Notes: generated from the letters alone by a model not told the origin. A DNA stretch of 64,000 nucleotides from Nitrospira lenta (GCF_900403705.1 NZ_OUNR01000019.1:124001-188000), one strand, 5' to 3'; positions 1 to 8,824 are shown, counted from the stretch's first letter. A program made the numbers and translations.

Positions 1-2
1 TG

Positions 3-146
3 CTCAATAGTCTCTTGACGCTCCAGGACAGCCAGCTAGAACTGCATGGCGAGATGGTGAACCACGAGAAAGCGCTCGCTCGGCTCGAAGCCGTAACCGG
101 TGGACCGTTAGGTGGCCCGCAGCCGGAAAGGAAACCGGGATCATGA
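3..146 (+). CDS. TolC/CusC-type outer membrane efflux protein, C-terminal end (partial)
   Basis: The window opens inside a gene whose last 47 codons read LNSLLTLQDSQLELHGEMV and continue through KALARLEAVTGG to a TGA. This is typical of the last helix of TolC-family outer membrane channels, where the alternating Leu/Gln pattern is followed by an ALARLE(A/Q)xTG end. Its stop overlaps the next start (ATGA at 143-146), so it is translationally coupled to cusB. Together with the following two genes it would complete a CusCBA tripartite efflux pump across the cell envelope. Only the tail is visible, so assignment rests on this tail and on context. Confidence 0.72.
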   Translation, partial: LNSLLTLQDSQLELHGEMVNHEKALARLEAVTGGPLGGPQPERKPGS

Positions 147-1396
147 CTCGTCAGCGTCTCATCGGCATGGGGATCGTGCTCATTGCGGCTGGCGCCGCAC
201 TCGTCTGGCTGATGTCACGGCCGGTGGTGCTGCCACCGGCGGATTCCCGACAGGACGAGATGGCCGGGATGGACATGCCGTGGATGGGAAAGGAGCAACA
301 GAAGAAGCCGGCCCTGGTGGAGGAAGCGGTTGGACCAGGGACTCCCCTCGAGTCCGAAGGTGTGCCAGGCATCGTGACCATTGCACCGGATCGCCTCCAA
401 ACGATCGGCGTAAAGTATGAGCCGGTGGCGCGTCGTCCTCTGGAAAAGATCATCCGGACCGTCGGGCGCGTTGCCGTGGATGAGCGCAAGCTGGCCAAAG
501 TCACGATCAAGTTTCACGGGTGGATCGAGCAACTATTCGTCAGCGCGACCGGAGACCACGTCAAGAAAGGGCAGCAGCTCTTCACGATCTACAGCCCCGA
601 TCTGGTCGCCACTCAGGAGGAGTATCTCCTGGCGTTGCAAGGCCGCAAGCAAATGGGGGAGAGTGAATTTCCGGAAGTGGCTCGGGGGTCACAGGACCTG
701 CTGGAAGCGACCAAGCGCCGTTTTCAGCTCTGGGATATCACGGATGATCACATCCGAGAACTCGAAAAGACCGGTAAGGTGTTGAAGACTCTGCCGATCC
801 ATTCGCCCATCACCGGGACAGTCATCAAGAAGGACGCTCTCGCCGGGGCGCATGTGGATCCTGGCCAGGAGCTCTACACTATCGCGGATCTCTCCCATAT
901 CTGGATCTTGGCGGACATTTACGAATACGAACTCTCGTTCGTGAAGAAAGATCAGAAAGCGGCCGTCACCCTGTCCTATGATCCGAGCACGGTCCTGACC
1001 GGACACGTGGGTTTCATCTATCCCACCTTGGACCCGAAGACCCGCACCGCCAAAGTGCGGTTCGAACTCGACAACCGTGATGAAACGCTCAAGCCGGACA
1101 TGTATGCCAACGTGGAACTGCGGGTCAGCCTGGGCACACGACTCGCGATTCCACAAGAAGCGGTCATCGAGTCTGGTCAGAAGCAAGTGGTATTTCTGCA
1201 TCACGGCGGGGGAAAGTTGGAGCCGCGATTGATCAAGACCGGGGTGAAGACCGGGGAGTGGTCTGAAGTGCTGGAAGGACTTAAAGAAGGCGAGCACATT
1301 GTGACCTCGGCCAACTTTCTGATCGACAGCGAAAGCCGGCTCAAGTCCGTGGTCGAAGGCATGGGTGGCATGCCGGGTATGAAGATGAAGGATTAA
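143..1396 (+). CDS. cusB: CusB-like periplasmic adaptor of a heavy-metal RND efflux pump
   Basis: A 417-residue membrane-fusion protein linking the inner-membrane RND pump to the outer-membrane channel for Cu(I)/Ag(I) export. It begins with an N-terminal membrane anchor/signal (IVLIAAGAALVWL), followed by a Met-rich segment (MAGMDMPWMG) that could bind Cu(I). The family hallmarks follow: the TIGVKYEPV and RTVGRVAVDERK stretches, the HGWIEQLFVSATGDHVKKGQ lipoyl-like hairpin, and the IHSPITGTVIKKDALAGAHV barrel. The C-terminus ends in another Met-rich tail (GMGGMPGMKMKD). It overlaps the upstream channel gene by 4 bp and is 6 bp from cusA, forming an operon. Family membership is clear; the metal is inferred from the Met motifs and the partner. 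Confidence 0.9.
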   Translation: MTRQRLIGMGIVLIAAGAALVWLMSRPVVLPPADSRQDEMAGMDMPWMGKEQQKKPALVEEAVGPGTPLESEGVPGIVTIAPDRLQTIGVKYEPVARRPLEKIIRTVGRVAVDERKLAKVTIKFHGWIEQLFVSATGDHVKKGQQLFTIYSPDLVATQEEYLLALQGRKQMGESEFPEVARGSQDLLEATKRRFQLWDITDDHIRELEKTGKVLKTLPIHSPITGTVIKKDALAGAHVDPGQELYTIADLSHIWILADIYEYELSFVKKDQKAAVTLSYDPSTVLTGHVGFIYPTLDPKTRTAKVRFELDNRDETLKPDMYANVELRVSLGTRLAIPQEAVIESGQKQVVFLHHGGGKLEPRLIKTGVKTGEWSEVLEGLKEGEHIVTSANFLIDSESRLKSVVEGMGGMPGMKMKD

Positions 1397-1402
1397 GCGG
1401 AC

Positions 1403-4400
1403 ATGGTTGCACAGATCATCGAATTCAGCGCGCGAAACCGCTTCATTGTCTTCCTCCTGGTCTTTGCGTTTTCCGTCGTCGGACTCTGGGCGATGTGGGA
1501 GACACCAATCGACGCGTTGCCGGATATTTCCGACACGCAAGTCATCGTCTACACCACCTGGCCAGGGCGCTCGCCTGATCTCGTGGAAGATCAAATCACC
1601 TATCCGATCGTCACTGCCTTGCTTTCCGCGCCCAAAGTCACCGTCGTCCGGGGCTTCTCGGACTTTGGCTATTCCTACGTCTATATTCTCTTCAAGGACG
1701 GCACGGATATTTATTGGGCCAGGTCGCGCATCCTCGAACGGTTGAGCCAACTCTCCGGCCGCATGCCGGAAGGGGTCACACCGCAGCTCGGGCCAGACGC
1801 GACGGGCGTGGGCTGGGTCTTTCAGTACGCTTTGGTCGATGAAGCCGGACAGCACGATCTCGCCGCTCTGCGCAGTTTCCAGGATTGGTATTTGCGGTAC
1901 TGGCTGCGGGCCGTGGAAGGCGTGGCCGAGGTGGCCAGTATCGGCGGGTTTGTCAGGCAGTACCAAGTGAACCTTGATCCGACCAAAGTATTAGCCTATC
2001 GCCTCTCCCTCCCTTCCATTGTCGAAACAATACGCCAGAGCAACAACGACGTGGGGGGCCGCGTCGTGGAGTTTTCGGGGATCGAATACGTGGTTCGTGG
2101 GCGTGGGTATATCAAGAAAGCGGAGGACATCGAGAAGATCGCGGTGGGGGTCAATGAGAACGGCACGCCGATTCTATTGCGCGACGTGGCGACGGTCCGG
2201 CTCGGGCCAGACATGAGGCGAGGGCTGGCGGAGTTAGACGGTCAAGGCGAAGTTGCCGGCGGCATCGTGGTCATGCGGTTCGGCGAGAATGCGTTGACCG
2301 TGATTGAACGGGTCAAGGCCAAGCTCAAAGAACTCGAACCCTCCATGCCAAAAGGCGTGAAGGTCGTCCCGGTCTATGACCGGAGCGACTTGATTCGAGA
2401 ATCGATCGCGACGGCCAACGAAAGCCTTCTGGAAGAACTGGTCGTCACTGGGGTGCTGATCTTGGCGTTCTTGCTCCATGTCAGGTCCGCGATCGTTCCT
2501 ATCCTCACCCTGCCGCTTGCCGTCCTGATCTCATTCATTCCCATCTATATGATGGGCATCGGCATGAACATCATGTCGCTGGGCGGCATCATCGTGGCGA
2601 TCGGCGACATGGTCGATGCCGCCATCGTGATGGTGGACAACGCCCACAAGCGCCTCGAGGAATGGGAGCGGGATGGGAAGGTCGGCGACCGGCTCCAAGT
2701 CCTGATCGATTCGGCCAAAGAAGTTGGCCCGCCCATTTTTGCGTCTGTACTTGTCATCGCGATCTCGTTTATCCCGGTCTTCGCGCTCGAAGCGCAAGAA
2801 GGCCGCATGTTCAAGCCGCTGGCCTGGACCAACAACCTGGCCATCGTGATGTGCGCGGTCCTGGCCATCACGATGGTCCCGGCCTGCTTACCGACGTTCA
2901 TTCGAGGCAAAATCTTTCCGGAACTGAAGCATCCTGTCACCCGCTCGCTCCAACGGCTCTATGCGCCCGTGCTGCGCACGGCCTTGCACTATCGGAAGGC
3001 GGTCGTGATCGGGGCTATCGTGTTGATGGCCAGCATCGTGCCGCTCTATCAGCAGATGGGCTCCGAGTTTATGCCGCCCTTGTACGAAGGCACGATCCTC
3101 TATATGCCGACGACGTTGCCGGGCTTGTCGGTGACGGAGGCCAGCCGGCTGCTGCAGATCATGGATCAAAAACTGCGATCCTTTCCGGAGGTGGAGCATG
3201 TCTTTGGCAAGGCGGGACGAGCCGAAACCTCCACCGACCCGGCGCCCTTTAGCATGATGGAAGTGGTCGTCGAGCTGAAAGCGAAGGAGCAGTGGCGACC
3301 AGGGTTGAGCTATGAGGGACTCGTGGATGAGATGGACCGCGCGCTCCAGATTCCTGGTGTGACGAACGCCTGGACGATGCCGATTAAGGCCCGGATCGAC
3401 ATGTTGACGACTGGCATTCGGACGCCGGTCGGGATCAAGATCTTTGGTCCCGATCTGAAACAGATCGAACAGATCGGTGAACATCTGGAAATGGTGCTCA
3501 AAGAGGTCCCAGGCACACGTAGCGTATATGCGGAGCGAGTGTCCGGCGGCTACTTCCTCGACTTCGATATCAACCGTGACGAGATTGCGCGCTATGGGCT
3601 CAAGCTGATGGATGTCGGAAGGATCATCGAAACGGCCATCGGGGGTGAAAATATCGCCACCACCATCGAAGGCCGGGAGCGCTATCCGATCAACGTCCGG
3701 TATCTGCGTGAGTTGCGGGATGATCCTGAAAAGCTGAAGCGCGTGCTCGTGGAGACCCCGACCGGCGCGCAAGTGCCGCTCGCGCAACTGGCCACGCTCC
3801 GATTCGTCAATGGACCGCCAATGATCCGGGACGAAAACGGCCTCCTCGCGGGCTATGTCTTCCTGGACATGACGGGGCGGGATGTCGGCGGCTATGTGGA
3901 GGATCTCAAGCGAGTGGTCAGAGAGAAGGTGACCCTGCCTCCGGGCTACACGATCGTCTGGTCCGGCCAGTATGAGTTCATGGAGCGGGTCAAGGAGCGC
4001 CTGAAACTGGTCGTCCCGCTGACGCTCATCATCATCTTTGTCACCTTCTATTTCACGTTCCGCTCGGTTGCACAAACCTGCATGGTGATGGTGGGGGTGC
4101 CGCTCTCGCTGGTGGGGGCCATCTGGTACCTGTCGATCCTGGGCTACAACATGAGCATCGCGGTGTGGGTGGGACTCATCACCGTCGTCGGGACGGCGGC
4201 GGAGACCAGTGCCGTCATGTTGGCCTATCTGGATGAAGCCTGTGCCCGCCGTAAAGCGGCCGGCGGGCTTACGACCCTGCAGGATGTCATCGAGACGGTG
4301 CAATTCGGGGCAGTGGAACGGATCCGGCCCATGATGATGATTGGCCTTGTGGACGTGATTGGGTTGATCCCGGTGATGTGGGCCACCGGCACCGGCGCCG

Positions 4401-4576
4401 ATGTGATGAAACGGATCGCCGCGCCACAGGTCGGCGGCGTCTTCTCCGCCATGATCCTCACGCTGTTTGTCATCCCGCCCGTCTATGTCATGTGGCGGTG
4501 GTGGAAAGAACGACAGGCCGCTCACGTCACGGCGCCCGGGGCAACACACCCGCAGGGTGAGGCAGCGAGCGAATGA
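1403..4576 (+). CDS. cusA: CusA-like heavy-metal efflux RND transporter
   Basis: A 1057-residue inner-membrane proton-driven pump of the HME-RND family. It starts AQIIEFSARNRFIVF, and the DALPDISDTQVIVYT segment is the HME signature. The TM4 proton-relay region reads GDMVDAAIVMVDNAHKRLE, with the expected Asp and Asp/Asn residues. Two large periplasmic loops are present, and the second TM block contains GTAAETSAVMLAYLDEA and RIRPMMMIGLVDVIGLIPV. Met residues in the periplasmic and TM regions fit Cu(I)/Ag(I) shuttling. Length matches CusA (about 1040). It lies directly after cusB with no room for a separate promoter. High confidence in family; exact substrate inferred. Confidence 0.93.
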   Translation: MVAQIIEFSARNRFIVFLLVFAFSVVGLWAMWETPIDALPDISDTQVIVYTTWPGRSPDLVEDQITYPIVTALLSAPKVTVVRGFSDFGYSYVYILFKDGTDIYWARSRILERLSQLSGRMPEGVTPQLGPDATGVGWVFQYALVDEAGQHDLAALRSFQDWYLRYWLRAVEGVAEVASIGGFVRQYQVNLDPTKVLAYRLSLPSIVETIRQSNNDVGGRVVEFSGIEYVVRGRGYIKKAEDIEKIAVGVNENGTPILLRDVATVRLGPDMRRGLAELDGQGEVAGGIVVMRFGENALTVIERVKAKLKELEPSMPKGVKVVPVYDRSDLIRESIATANESLLEELVVTGVLILAFLLHVRSAIVPILTLPLAVLISFIPIYMMGIGMNIMSLGGIIVAIGDMVDAAIVMVDNAHKRLEEWERDGKVGDRLQVLIDSAKEVGPPIFASVLVIAISFIPVFALEAQEGRMFKPLAWTNNLAIVMCAVLAITMVPACLPTFIRGKIFPELKHPVTRSLQRLYAPVLRTALHYRKAVVIGAIVLMASIVPLYQQMGSEFMPPLYEGTILYMPTTLPGLSVTEASRLLQIMDQKLRSFPEVEHVFGKAGRAETSTDPAPFSMMEVVVELKAKEQWRPGLSYEGLVDEMDRALQIPGVTNAWTMPIKARIDMLTTGIRTPVGIKIFGPDLKQIEQIGEHLEMVLKEVPGTRSVYAERVSGGYFLDFDINRDEIARYGLKLMDVGRIIETAIGGENIATTIEGRERYPINVRYLRELRDDPEKLKRVLVETPTGAQVPLAQLATLRFVNGPPMIRDENGLLAGYVFLDMTGRDVGGYVEDLKRVVREKVTLPPGYTIVWSGQYEFMERVKERLKLVVPLTLIIIFVTFYFTFRSVAQTCMVMVGVPLSLVGAIWYLSILGYNMSIAVWVGLITVVGTAAETSAVMLAYLDEACARRKAAGGLTTLQDVIETVQFGAVERIRPMMMIGLVDVIGLIPVMWATGTGADVMKRIAAPQVGGVFSAMILTLFVIPPVYVMWRWWKERQAAHVTAPGATHPQGEAASE

Positions 4577-4648
4577 CCATGACCGACACACACCGAAAAT
4601 ACATCAAATACATCCCGGCTTTGCGATTCGGCTGGCTGACGCCGCTCT

Positions 4649-5245
4649 ATGATCCGCTGGACCATGCGGGAAGCGGTCTTCAAGCCGACGCTCGTGGAGC
4701 AGGCGCACATCCAGCCGGGGCATCACGTGCTGGATCTTGGTTGTGGCACGGCGACCCTCATGATCCTGATTAAGCAGCGGCATCCCGAGGCCCAGGTCAT
4801 CGGACTTGATGGAGATCCCACGGTGCTTGCGCTTGCGAGAACCAAACTGGCCGACGCAGCGGTGACGATCCCGCTCGATCAGGGCCTCGCCTTTGAGTTG
4901 CCGTATCCGAGCCAGGTCTTCGATCGGATCTTGACCAGTCTGCTACTGCATCACTTGACCCGAGACGACAAACGGCGGACGTTGCGCGAAGCGTTTCGTG
5001 TCCTGCGTCCAGGCGGGGAACTCCACATCGCGGATTTCGGCCCACCGCACCATGCCGGGATGGCTGCCGTTTCTTGGATCATGCGGTGGCTCGAAGAAGC
5101 AAGCGACAACATGAAAGGCCTCCTCCCGGACTTGGTCCGCGAAGCGGGCTTTAAAGCGGTCGAAGAAACGGCTCGCTACAGCACAGCGTTTGGGACCTTG
5201 TCGTTGATGAAAGCGGAGAACCCACGGAGAAGTGAGTCAGTGTGA
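4649..5245 (+). CDS. Class I SAM-dependent methyltransferase, 5' end apparently frameshifted
   Basis: The readable 198-codon frame carries the SAM-binding motif I (VLDLGCGTATL), the acidic motif II (VIGLDGDP) and the FDRILTSLLLHHL and REAFRVLRPGGELHIADFG motifs of class I methyltransferases. The natural N-terminus is in another frame. From ATG 4573, preceded by a purine-rich stretch, translation gives HRKYIKYIPALRFGWLTPLY then DPL, which in homologues I remember runs straight into IRWTMREA. Here that continuation is in the frame beginning at 4649. The sequence fits loss of one copy of an 8-bp tandem repeat (ctgatccg) near 4655. The in-frame ATG 4649 has no ribosome site. Substrate unknown. 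It may be inactive, poorly expressed, or an assembly error. Confidence 0.75.
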   Translation: MIRWTMREAVFKPTLVEQAHIQPGHHVLDLGCGTATLMILIKQRHPEAQVIGLDGDPTVLALARTKLADAAVTIPLDQGLAFELPYPSQVFDRILTSLLLHHLTRDDKRRTLREAFRVLRPGGELHIADFGPPHHAGMAAVSWIMRWLEEASDNMKGLLPDLVREAGFKAVEETARYSTAFGTLSLMKAENPRRSESV

Positions 5246-5280
5246 ACGCAGGCCCTCGTATGAAAAACAGGAGGACAGGA

Positions 5281-5696
5281 TGACGTATAGGGAGATCGTG
5301 GTGATGGCGATGGTGGGACTCACGCTTCTGGGACTCGGGTGCCAGTCGACACCCAAGCGGACGGTCTTGTCCGCACCGGGCGGGACGAATGCCGCGGCGT
5401 CGCGTCACAATGACGAAGGGATCCAGGCCTATCAACAGCAACAGTGGGAGCGTGCAAAACAACATTTCGACGCGGCGATCGCCGCGTCTCCGGAGTTCGC
5501 CGAAGCCCACTACAACTTAGGCATGACCTTGTATCGACTGAAGGCGATGCAAGAGGGCGATGCGCATTTCATCAAGGCCGCGAATCTCGCGCCGGGGAAC
5601 AAAGTCATTTGGGATGCGCCGCCTCTCAGAGGCGTGAAGGTTCCGGACAAGGAAGTTCCGGGAATGTCGTCGGATGGACATATGCACAGCCACTAG
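5281..5696 (+). CDS. TPR-repeat lipoprotein
   Basis: A 138-residue protein whose start is chosen at ATG 5281, after aggaggacagg. A signal peptide ends in a lipobox (LLGLGC), so it is probably a lipoprotein. The mature part has about one and a half tetratricopeptide repeats (NDEGIQAYQQQQWERAKQHF, then AEAHYNLGMTLYRL), a fold for protein-protein contact. The C-terminus is His/Met-rich (SSDGHMHSH), which may bind metal. A decayed second copy of its last 58 codons lies at 22626-22799, with the same DGHxHSH ending. Function unknown. The setting after the Cus pump suggests an envelope role, but this is inference. Confidence 0.75.
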
Positions 5697-5720
5697 GCAG
5701 GGCGGAACGGTGTCCTTTAT

Positions 5721-6080
5721 TTAGGGAATAGTTTTCTCCAGGTCGCGATGCAGTTTGGCCAGAGTCTCGGCTTCCCGCGCAGTCTCGGTGTACAGCTTAA
5801 TGAAGAGCCGACAATGAGCAATCAGGTCCTCCTTGGTGTGTTTCGGAGATGGCAGGTAGTCGGGCTTTGCGTATTCTTCCGCCATGCGGCGCATCTCTTC
5901 TGCCTTATCCCGCAGGGTGGCGGCCTCCCGTTCATACCAGCGCGCGAGCCCGGCATGATCGTCCCGCAAGATGAGATCTTGTGGAGGACCCGATGCGCAG
6001 CCGATGCTGGTTGCCAGCAGCGCGGCACTGAGACATCGGCCCAACCAAAAGGTGCGTATGAGCTTCATCCTTTCTGTCAT
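5721..6080 (-). CDS. Small lipoprotein of the HDHxxLAxYY family
   Basis: About 119 residues from ATG 6080 (an ATG at 6068 is also possible and has aaagg directly before it). A signal peptide ends in LLATSIGCASG, a lipobox. The mature protein contains DDHAGLARWYEREAATLRDK and a long helical, charged C-terminal half (FIKLYTETAREAETLAKLH). It is a diverged paralogue of the genes at 6387 and 7687, which share (H)DHxxLAxYYxxxAxxLRxKA. Convergent with the TPR lipoprotein gene, with only 24 bp between stops. Probably a periplasmic helical lipoprotein; function unknown. Confidence 0.65.
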   Translation of the reverse strand: MTERMKLIRTFWLGRCLSAALLATSIGCASGPPQDLILRDDHAGLARWYEREAATLRDKAEEMRRMAEEYAKPDYLPSPKHTKEDLIAHCRLFIKLYTETAREAETLAKLHRDLEKTIP

Positions 6081-6386
6081 GGCGGCATCATTCGGTAACA
6101 CAGGCTCAGAATGCAGTCAACGATGGTGTCCAGGTGTAGCGTTTGGGGTCATGGAGTTTCAGGCATTTGCCCCTTTGTGCCTCTTAAGAAGCGCCTAAAC
6201 GGTTTGAGTGTTGGGGAACAGTTTCGCCATGACCCGCTTCACCAGTGAGTTTCGGCATAAATGCGTTGACGGCATTGGTTTTGCCGTTTCAACCAGTGGG
6301 TTGGGCTGTGGAAGTCGTCGGATGGATTCATTGAAGCGAGAACTCTGGGTGCTCTTGCAAAACAGGAGGAGGTCAAGAAGCGGTTG

Positions 6387-6730
6387 ATGATTCGCTTGGT
6401 GTCCGTCGTGTCGATTCTGGGCTTGGCTCTCTGGAGTCAGGGATGTGCAGGAATGTCGTCCCAACAGAGTACCGGGGTGCCAGCCCAACAGATGATTAGC
6501 TCTCACGATCATCCGCACCTGGCCAATTACTATGCTGACCAGGCTCAGAAGCTTCGGGAGAAAGCGAAGCAGTGGGAGTTCGCGGCCGGATTGTATGAGA
6601 AACACCCGGAGCCAGACGCCACGGGACAGCATGCCGCACGATCGCCCCAAACTACAAGAAGGCGGCGGATGAAGCCGATGCCTTGGCTGCGGAACACAGA
6701 GCGATGCGCCCACACGGCTTGGTCCAGTAG
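6387..6730 (+). pseudogene. HDHxxLAxYY-family lipoprotein, frameshifted
   Basis: It starts at ATG 6387 with aggagg upstream at 6366-6371. A lipoprotein signal (LGLALWSQGCAG) is followed by SSHDHPHLANYYADQAQKLR and EKAKQWEF, very close to the intact gene at 7687. From about 6636 the frame is lost: aligned with the paralogue, 10 bases are missing, and the conserved end KAADEADALAAEHRAMRPHG continues in another frame to a TAG at 6728-6730. In the original frame translation runs on to 6773 with unrelated sequence. The altered tail may make it non-functional, although the signal peptide and first helix are intact. Confidence 0.7.
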
Positions 6731-6878
6731 GCAGGCCAGCTATGGGCCAATTCACCGAGTTGGTGAGCCGTGAACGAGGTCCAGCGCTGAAGGTAGAAAC
6801 GGCCTGCTCCGACGCGGATCGGTCGGAGGGGGGCGGTGCCGCGCAAGTCAGCACTGTTGGACAGGGAGTGGCCAGGTC

Positions 6879-7532
6879 ATGATGAGGCGTAGGAACCAAA
6901 GCAACAATCGGCATGCACAAGCGCATAGTGGGCAGGACCCGATCCAGCAAATTCTGAATGCGAGGGCCGCCTTTCTATCTTTTTTGCGTCACCGAATTGG
7001 GGATACCGGCGTGGCGCAGGACCTCTTCCAGCAGGGTGTTCTCCGAGCCGTAGAACGCCGATCCTCGTTACGGCGTCGTGAGGATGCCGTGGCCTGGTTC
7101 TGCAGCATCCTCCGCCATGCCCTTGTCGACTATCTGCGGAAGCATGGAGTCGAAGCGAGGGGAAAGAAAGCCTATCGCCAGGCCCTCATCCACTCAGGGC
7201 ATGGCAAGGTGCCTCCGTTTGAGGAGGTCGGCGACAACCCGTGCAGTTGTGCATCCGTGCTTCTGGCCACCCTGCGGCCAAGTTATGCGGAACTCATCCG
7301 GCGCATTGATCTCAAGGGCGAGTCATCCAAAACAGTCGCGAAAGATTTGGCGGTGACCCGCAATAACCTGAGAGTGCGGTTACATCGGGCACGCCAAGTC
7401 TTACGGGCACGCTTAGTGCGGTTTTGTGGCCCGTGCTGTGAGCGCAATTGTCGGAACTGCATGTGTGATGTGTCCGCCTTTCCGACGATGAAAAGGCGGG
7501 TGCGGCATTCGCGCGGAGACCCCCAACTGTAA
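6879..7532 (+). CDS. ECF-type RNA polymerase sigma factor with Cys-rich C-terminus
   Basis: 217 residues. The region 2-like part reads FLSFLRHRIGDTGVAQDLFQ, then AVAWFCSILRHALVDYLRKH. The region 4-like helix-turn-helix reads KTVAKDLAVTRNNLRVRLHR ARQVLRARL. After region 4 there is an unusual tail with clustered cysteines (CGPCCERNCRNCMC) that could bind a metal or sense redox state. No anti-sigma gene is adjacent. Between the two regions the linker includes GDNPCSCASVLL. The end of this gene and the downstream spacer are duplicated in decayed form at 24605-24955. It may control the neighbouring lipoprotein and DUF2934 genes; this is inferred from the co-duplication only. Confidence 0.82.
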   Translation: MMRRRNQSNNRHAQAHSGQDPIQQILNARAAFLSFLRHRIGDTGVAQDLFQQGVLRAVERRSSLRRREDAVAWFCSILRHALVDYLRKHGVEARGKKAYRQALIHSGHGKVPPFEEVGDNPCSCASVLLATLRPSYAELIRRIDLKGESSKTVAKDLAVTRNNLRVRLHRARQVLRARLVRFCGPCCERNCRNCMCDVSAFPTMKRRVRHSRGDPQL

Positions 7533-7648
7533 TGTTAGAGGGTCCTCAACGTCTATCTAGATGAAGTGTGTCAGTGTCTTGGATTGAAGTGGCAAGATAC
7601 GGGAACAGAGTACGGGTGATGAATACGAGACACCTGCAACTCATCGAT

Positions 7649-7668
7649 GCAGTGACAAGGTTCACTGC
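7649..7668 (+). promoter_or_regulatory. Conserved 5'-UTR hairpin before the lipoprotein gene
   Basis: GCAGTGA at 7649-7655 pairs with TCACTGC at 7662-7668 around the 6-base loop CAAGGT, just upstream of the aggagg ribosome site of the gene at 7687. The same stem survives in the decayed copy near 24870, with one G-T pair. Its survival there makes an RNA-level role plausible, but the whole stretch is similar in both copies, so this is weak evidence. Confidence 0.35.
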
Positions 7669-7686
7669 CACCACAGGAGGGGCGCC

Positions 7687-8031
7687 ATGTTGAGAGTGAG
7701 ATTGGTTTCTATGGTATTCGTTGTCGGGCTCGTGCTGGTGCTGCAAGGCTGTGCAGAGACTTCAACTCAACGGATGATTAACGCAAACGATCATAACGGC
7801 TTGGCCAACTACTACACCCAGCAGGCGCAAGAAATGAGGGAGAAGGCCAAGCAGTGGGAGTCCTGGGCTGAGTTCTATGACAAACATTCAGACCCTCACG
7901 GGAAGACTGAGCCCAAGCAGCACGCCGCGCACTGTCGGGCGATCGCTCAAAACAATCTGAAAGCGGCGGACGAAGCGGATGCGCTGGCCCAAGAACACCG
8001 GGCGATGCGTCCGCACGGCATAATTCAGTAA
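7687..8031 (+). CDS. Small lipoprotein of the HDHxxLAxYY family (intact copy)
   Basis: 114 residues, ATG 7687 with aggagg at 7675-7680. The signal peptide ends in VLVLQGCAE (lipobox). The mature part has NANDHNGLANYYTQQAQ and EMREKAKQWE, then a helical C-terminus AADEADALAQEHRAMRPHG. It is the intact reference for the frameshifted paralogue at 6387 and the truncated remnant near 24900. No enzyme motif is visible; a periplasmic, helical, possibly oligomeric lipoprotein is likely. It is preceded by a conserved spacer shared with the copy at 24.7 kb. Confidence 0.72.
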   Translation: MLRVRLVSMVFVVGLVLVLQGCAETSTQRMINANDHNGLANYYTQQAQEMREKAKQWESWAEFYDKHSDPHGKTEPKQHAAHCRAIAQNNLKAADEADALAQEHRAMRPHGIIQ

Positions 8032-8078
8032 ATGACTCCGCAAAACCGTTTTATGGGATCTGGCCCAAGGAGGACAGG

Positions 8079-8423
8079 ATGCGGTGGCCGACGGGATGGC
8101 TGGGGATTGGTATCGCGCTAGGACTCTCGGCCTGTGCCCAGGCGATGCCGGCGGATGCGCCGGTGGTGGAACGGGTCCTGGGAGATCGAGCCTTGCGGGA
8201 GCAACTGGTGGCACGGGGTACGCAGGATGAGCACTTTGTGCACGAGGTGCTCCATCAACTTGGACAAGGACCTGATGGGGATCGAAAGCTTGCCCGGCTC
8301 CTCGCCGAACATCTCCACCATCACTCGACGCTTGAGCGGGCCGTATTCCAGGAGGTCGCCGCGCACCAAGCGTTTCAGGATTGGATACTGGAGAGGTTGC
8401 GCGGGCAGCAGGACCCGCGGTGA
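8079..8423 (+). CDS. Hypothetical lipoprotein
   Basis: 114 residues, start supported by aaggaggacagg immediately upstream. Signal peptide with lipobox (LGLSACAQA). The mature part is helical and His-rich around LLAEHLHHHSTLERAVFQE, ending in WILERLRGQQDPR. I do not recognise a family. It lies 47 bp after the preceding lipoprotein gene and may share its transcript. The His cluster could bind metal, but nothing proves it. Confidence 0.6.
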   Translation: MRWPTGWLGIGIALGLSACAQAMPADAPVVERVLGDRALREQLVARGTQDEHFVHEVLHQLGQGPDGDRKLARLLAEHLHHHSTLERAVFQEVAAHQAFQDWILERLRGQQDPR

Positions 8424-8611
8424 GTCAGTCCCTCTCACGGCGGGGAGGACGTGAGCGGGTCATCGTCCGAGCCGCCTGTTCGTTCCGTGAAATACGGTGA
8501 CGCGAGCGTTCTCACGGGGTCTCTTGCGAAGACTTGACGACCAGGGCAGGCCCCTGCGGTGGAACGAGGAAGAACCACTCGATTGGAGACCAGTAGAAAG
8601 GGAGGATCGAC

Positions 8612-8824
8612 ATGAAGCAGCAACTTGTGCAGGGGAAGCGTGACGAAAAGGCCGTCACATCACCGGAGGATAACCCCCAAGAAGGGGCCTTCTCCGATGA
8701 GCTACAGGCGCGCATCGCGAAGCGGGCCTATGAGCTCTATCTCGAGCGAGGTTGCCGGGAGGGGTGCGACGTGGAGGATTGGGTCGACGCGGAGCGAGAG
8801 ATTCTTACGGTACCCCGAGGGTAG
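8612..8824 (+). CDS. DUF2934 protein
   Basis: 70 residues, ATG 8612 after gggaggatcgac. It carries the DUF2934 core: IAKRAYELYLERGCREGCDV then EDWVDAEREIL. This is a short helical domain of unknown function that is usually encoded near stress and envelope genes. Close relatives occur at 15955-16191 (intact), at 25244-25442 (broken) and inside the oxidoreductase at 29009-31327. The Lys-rich N-terminus has no signal peptide, so it is probably cytoplasmic. Confidence 0.72.
   Translation: MKQQLVQGKRDEKAVTSPEDNPQEGAFSDELQARIAKRAYELYLERGCREGCDVEDWVDAEREILTVPRG

Noticed and set aside
2888-4591. Minus-strand frame of 567 codons opposite cusA
   Set aside because: Shadow frame of cusA, rich in His/Arg/Asp as expected for antisense of a membrane protein; no motifs.
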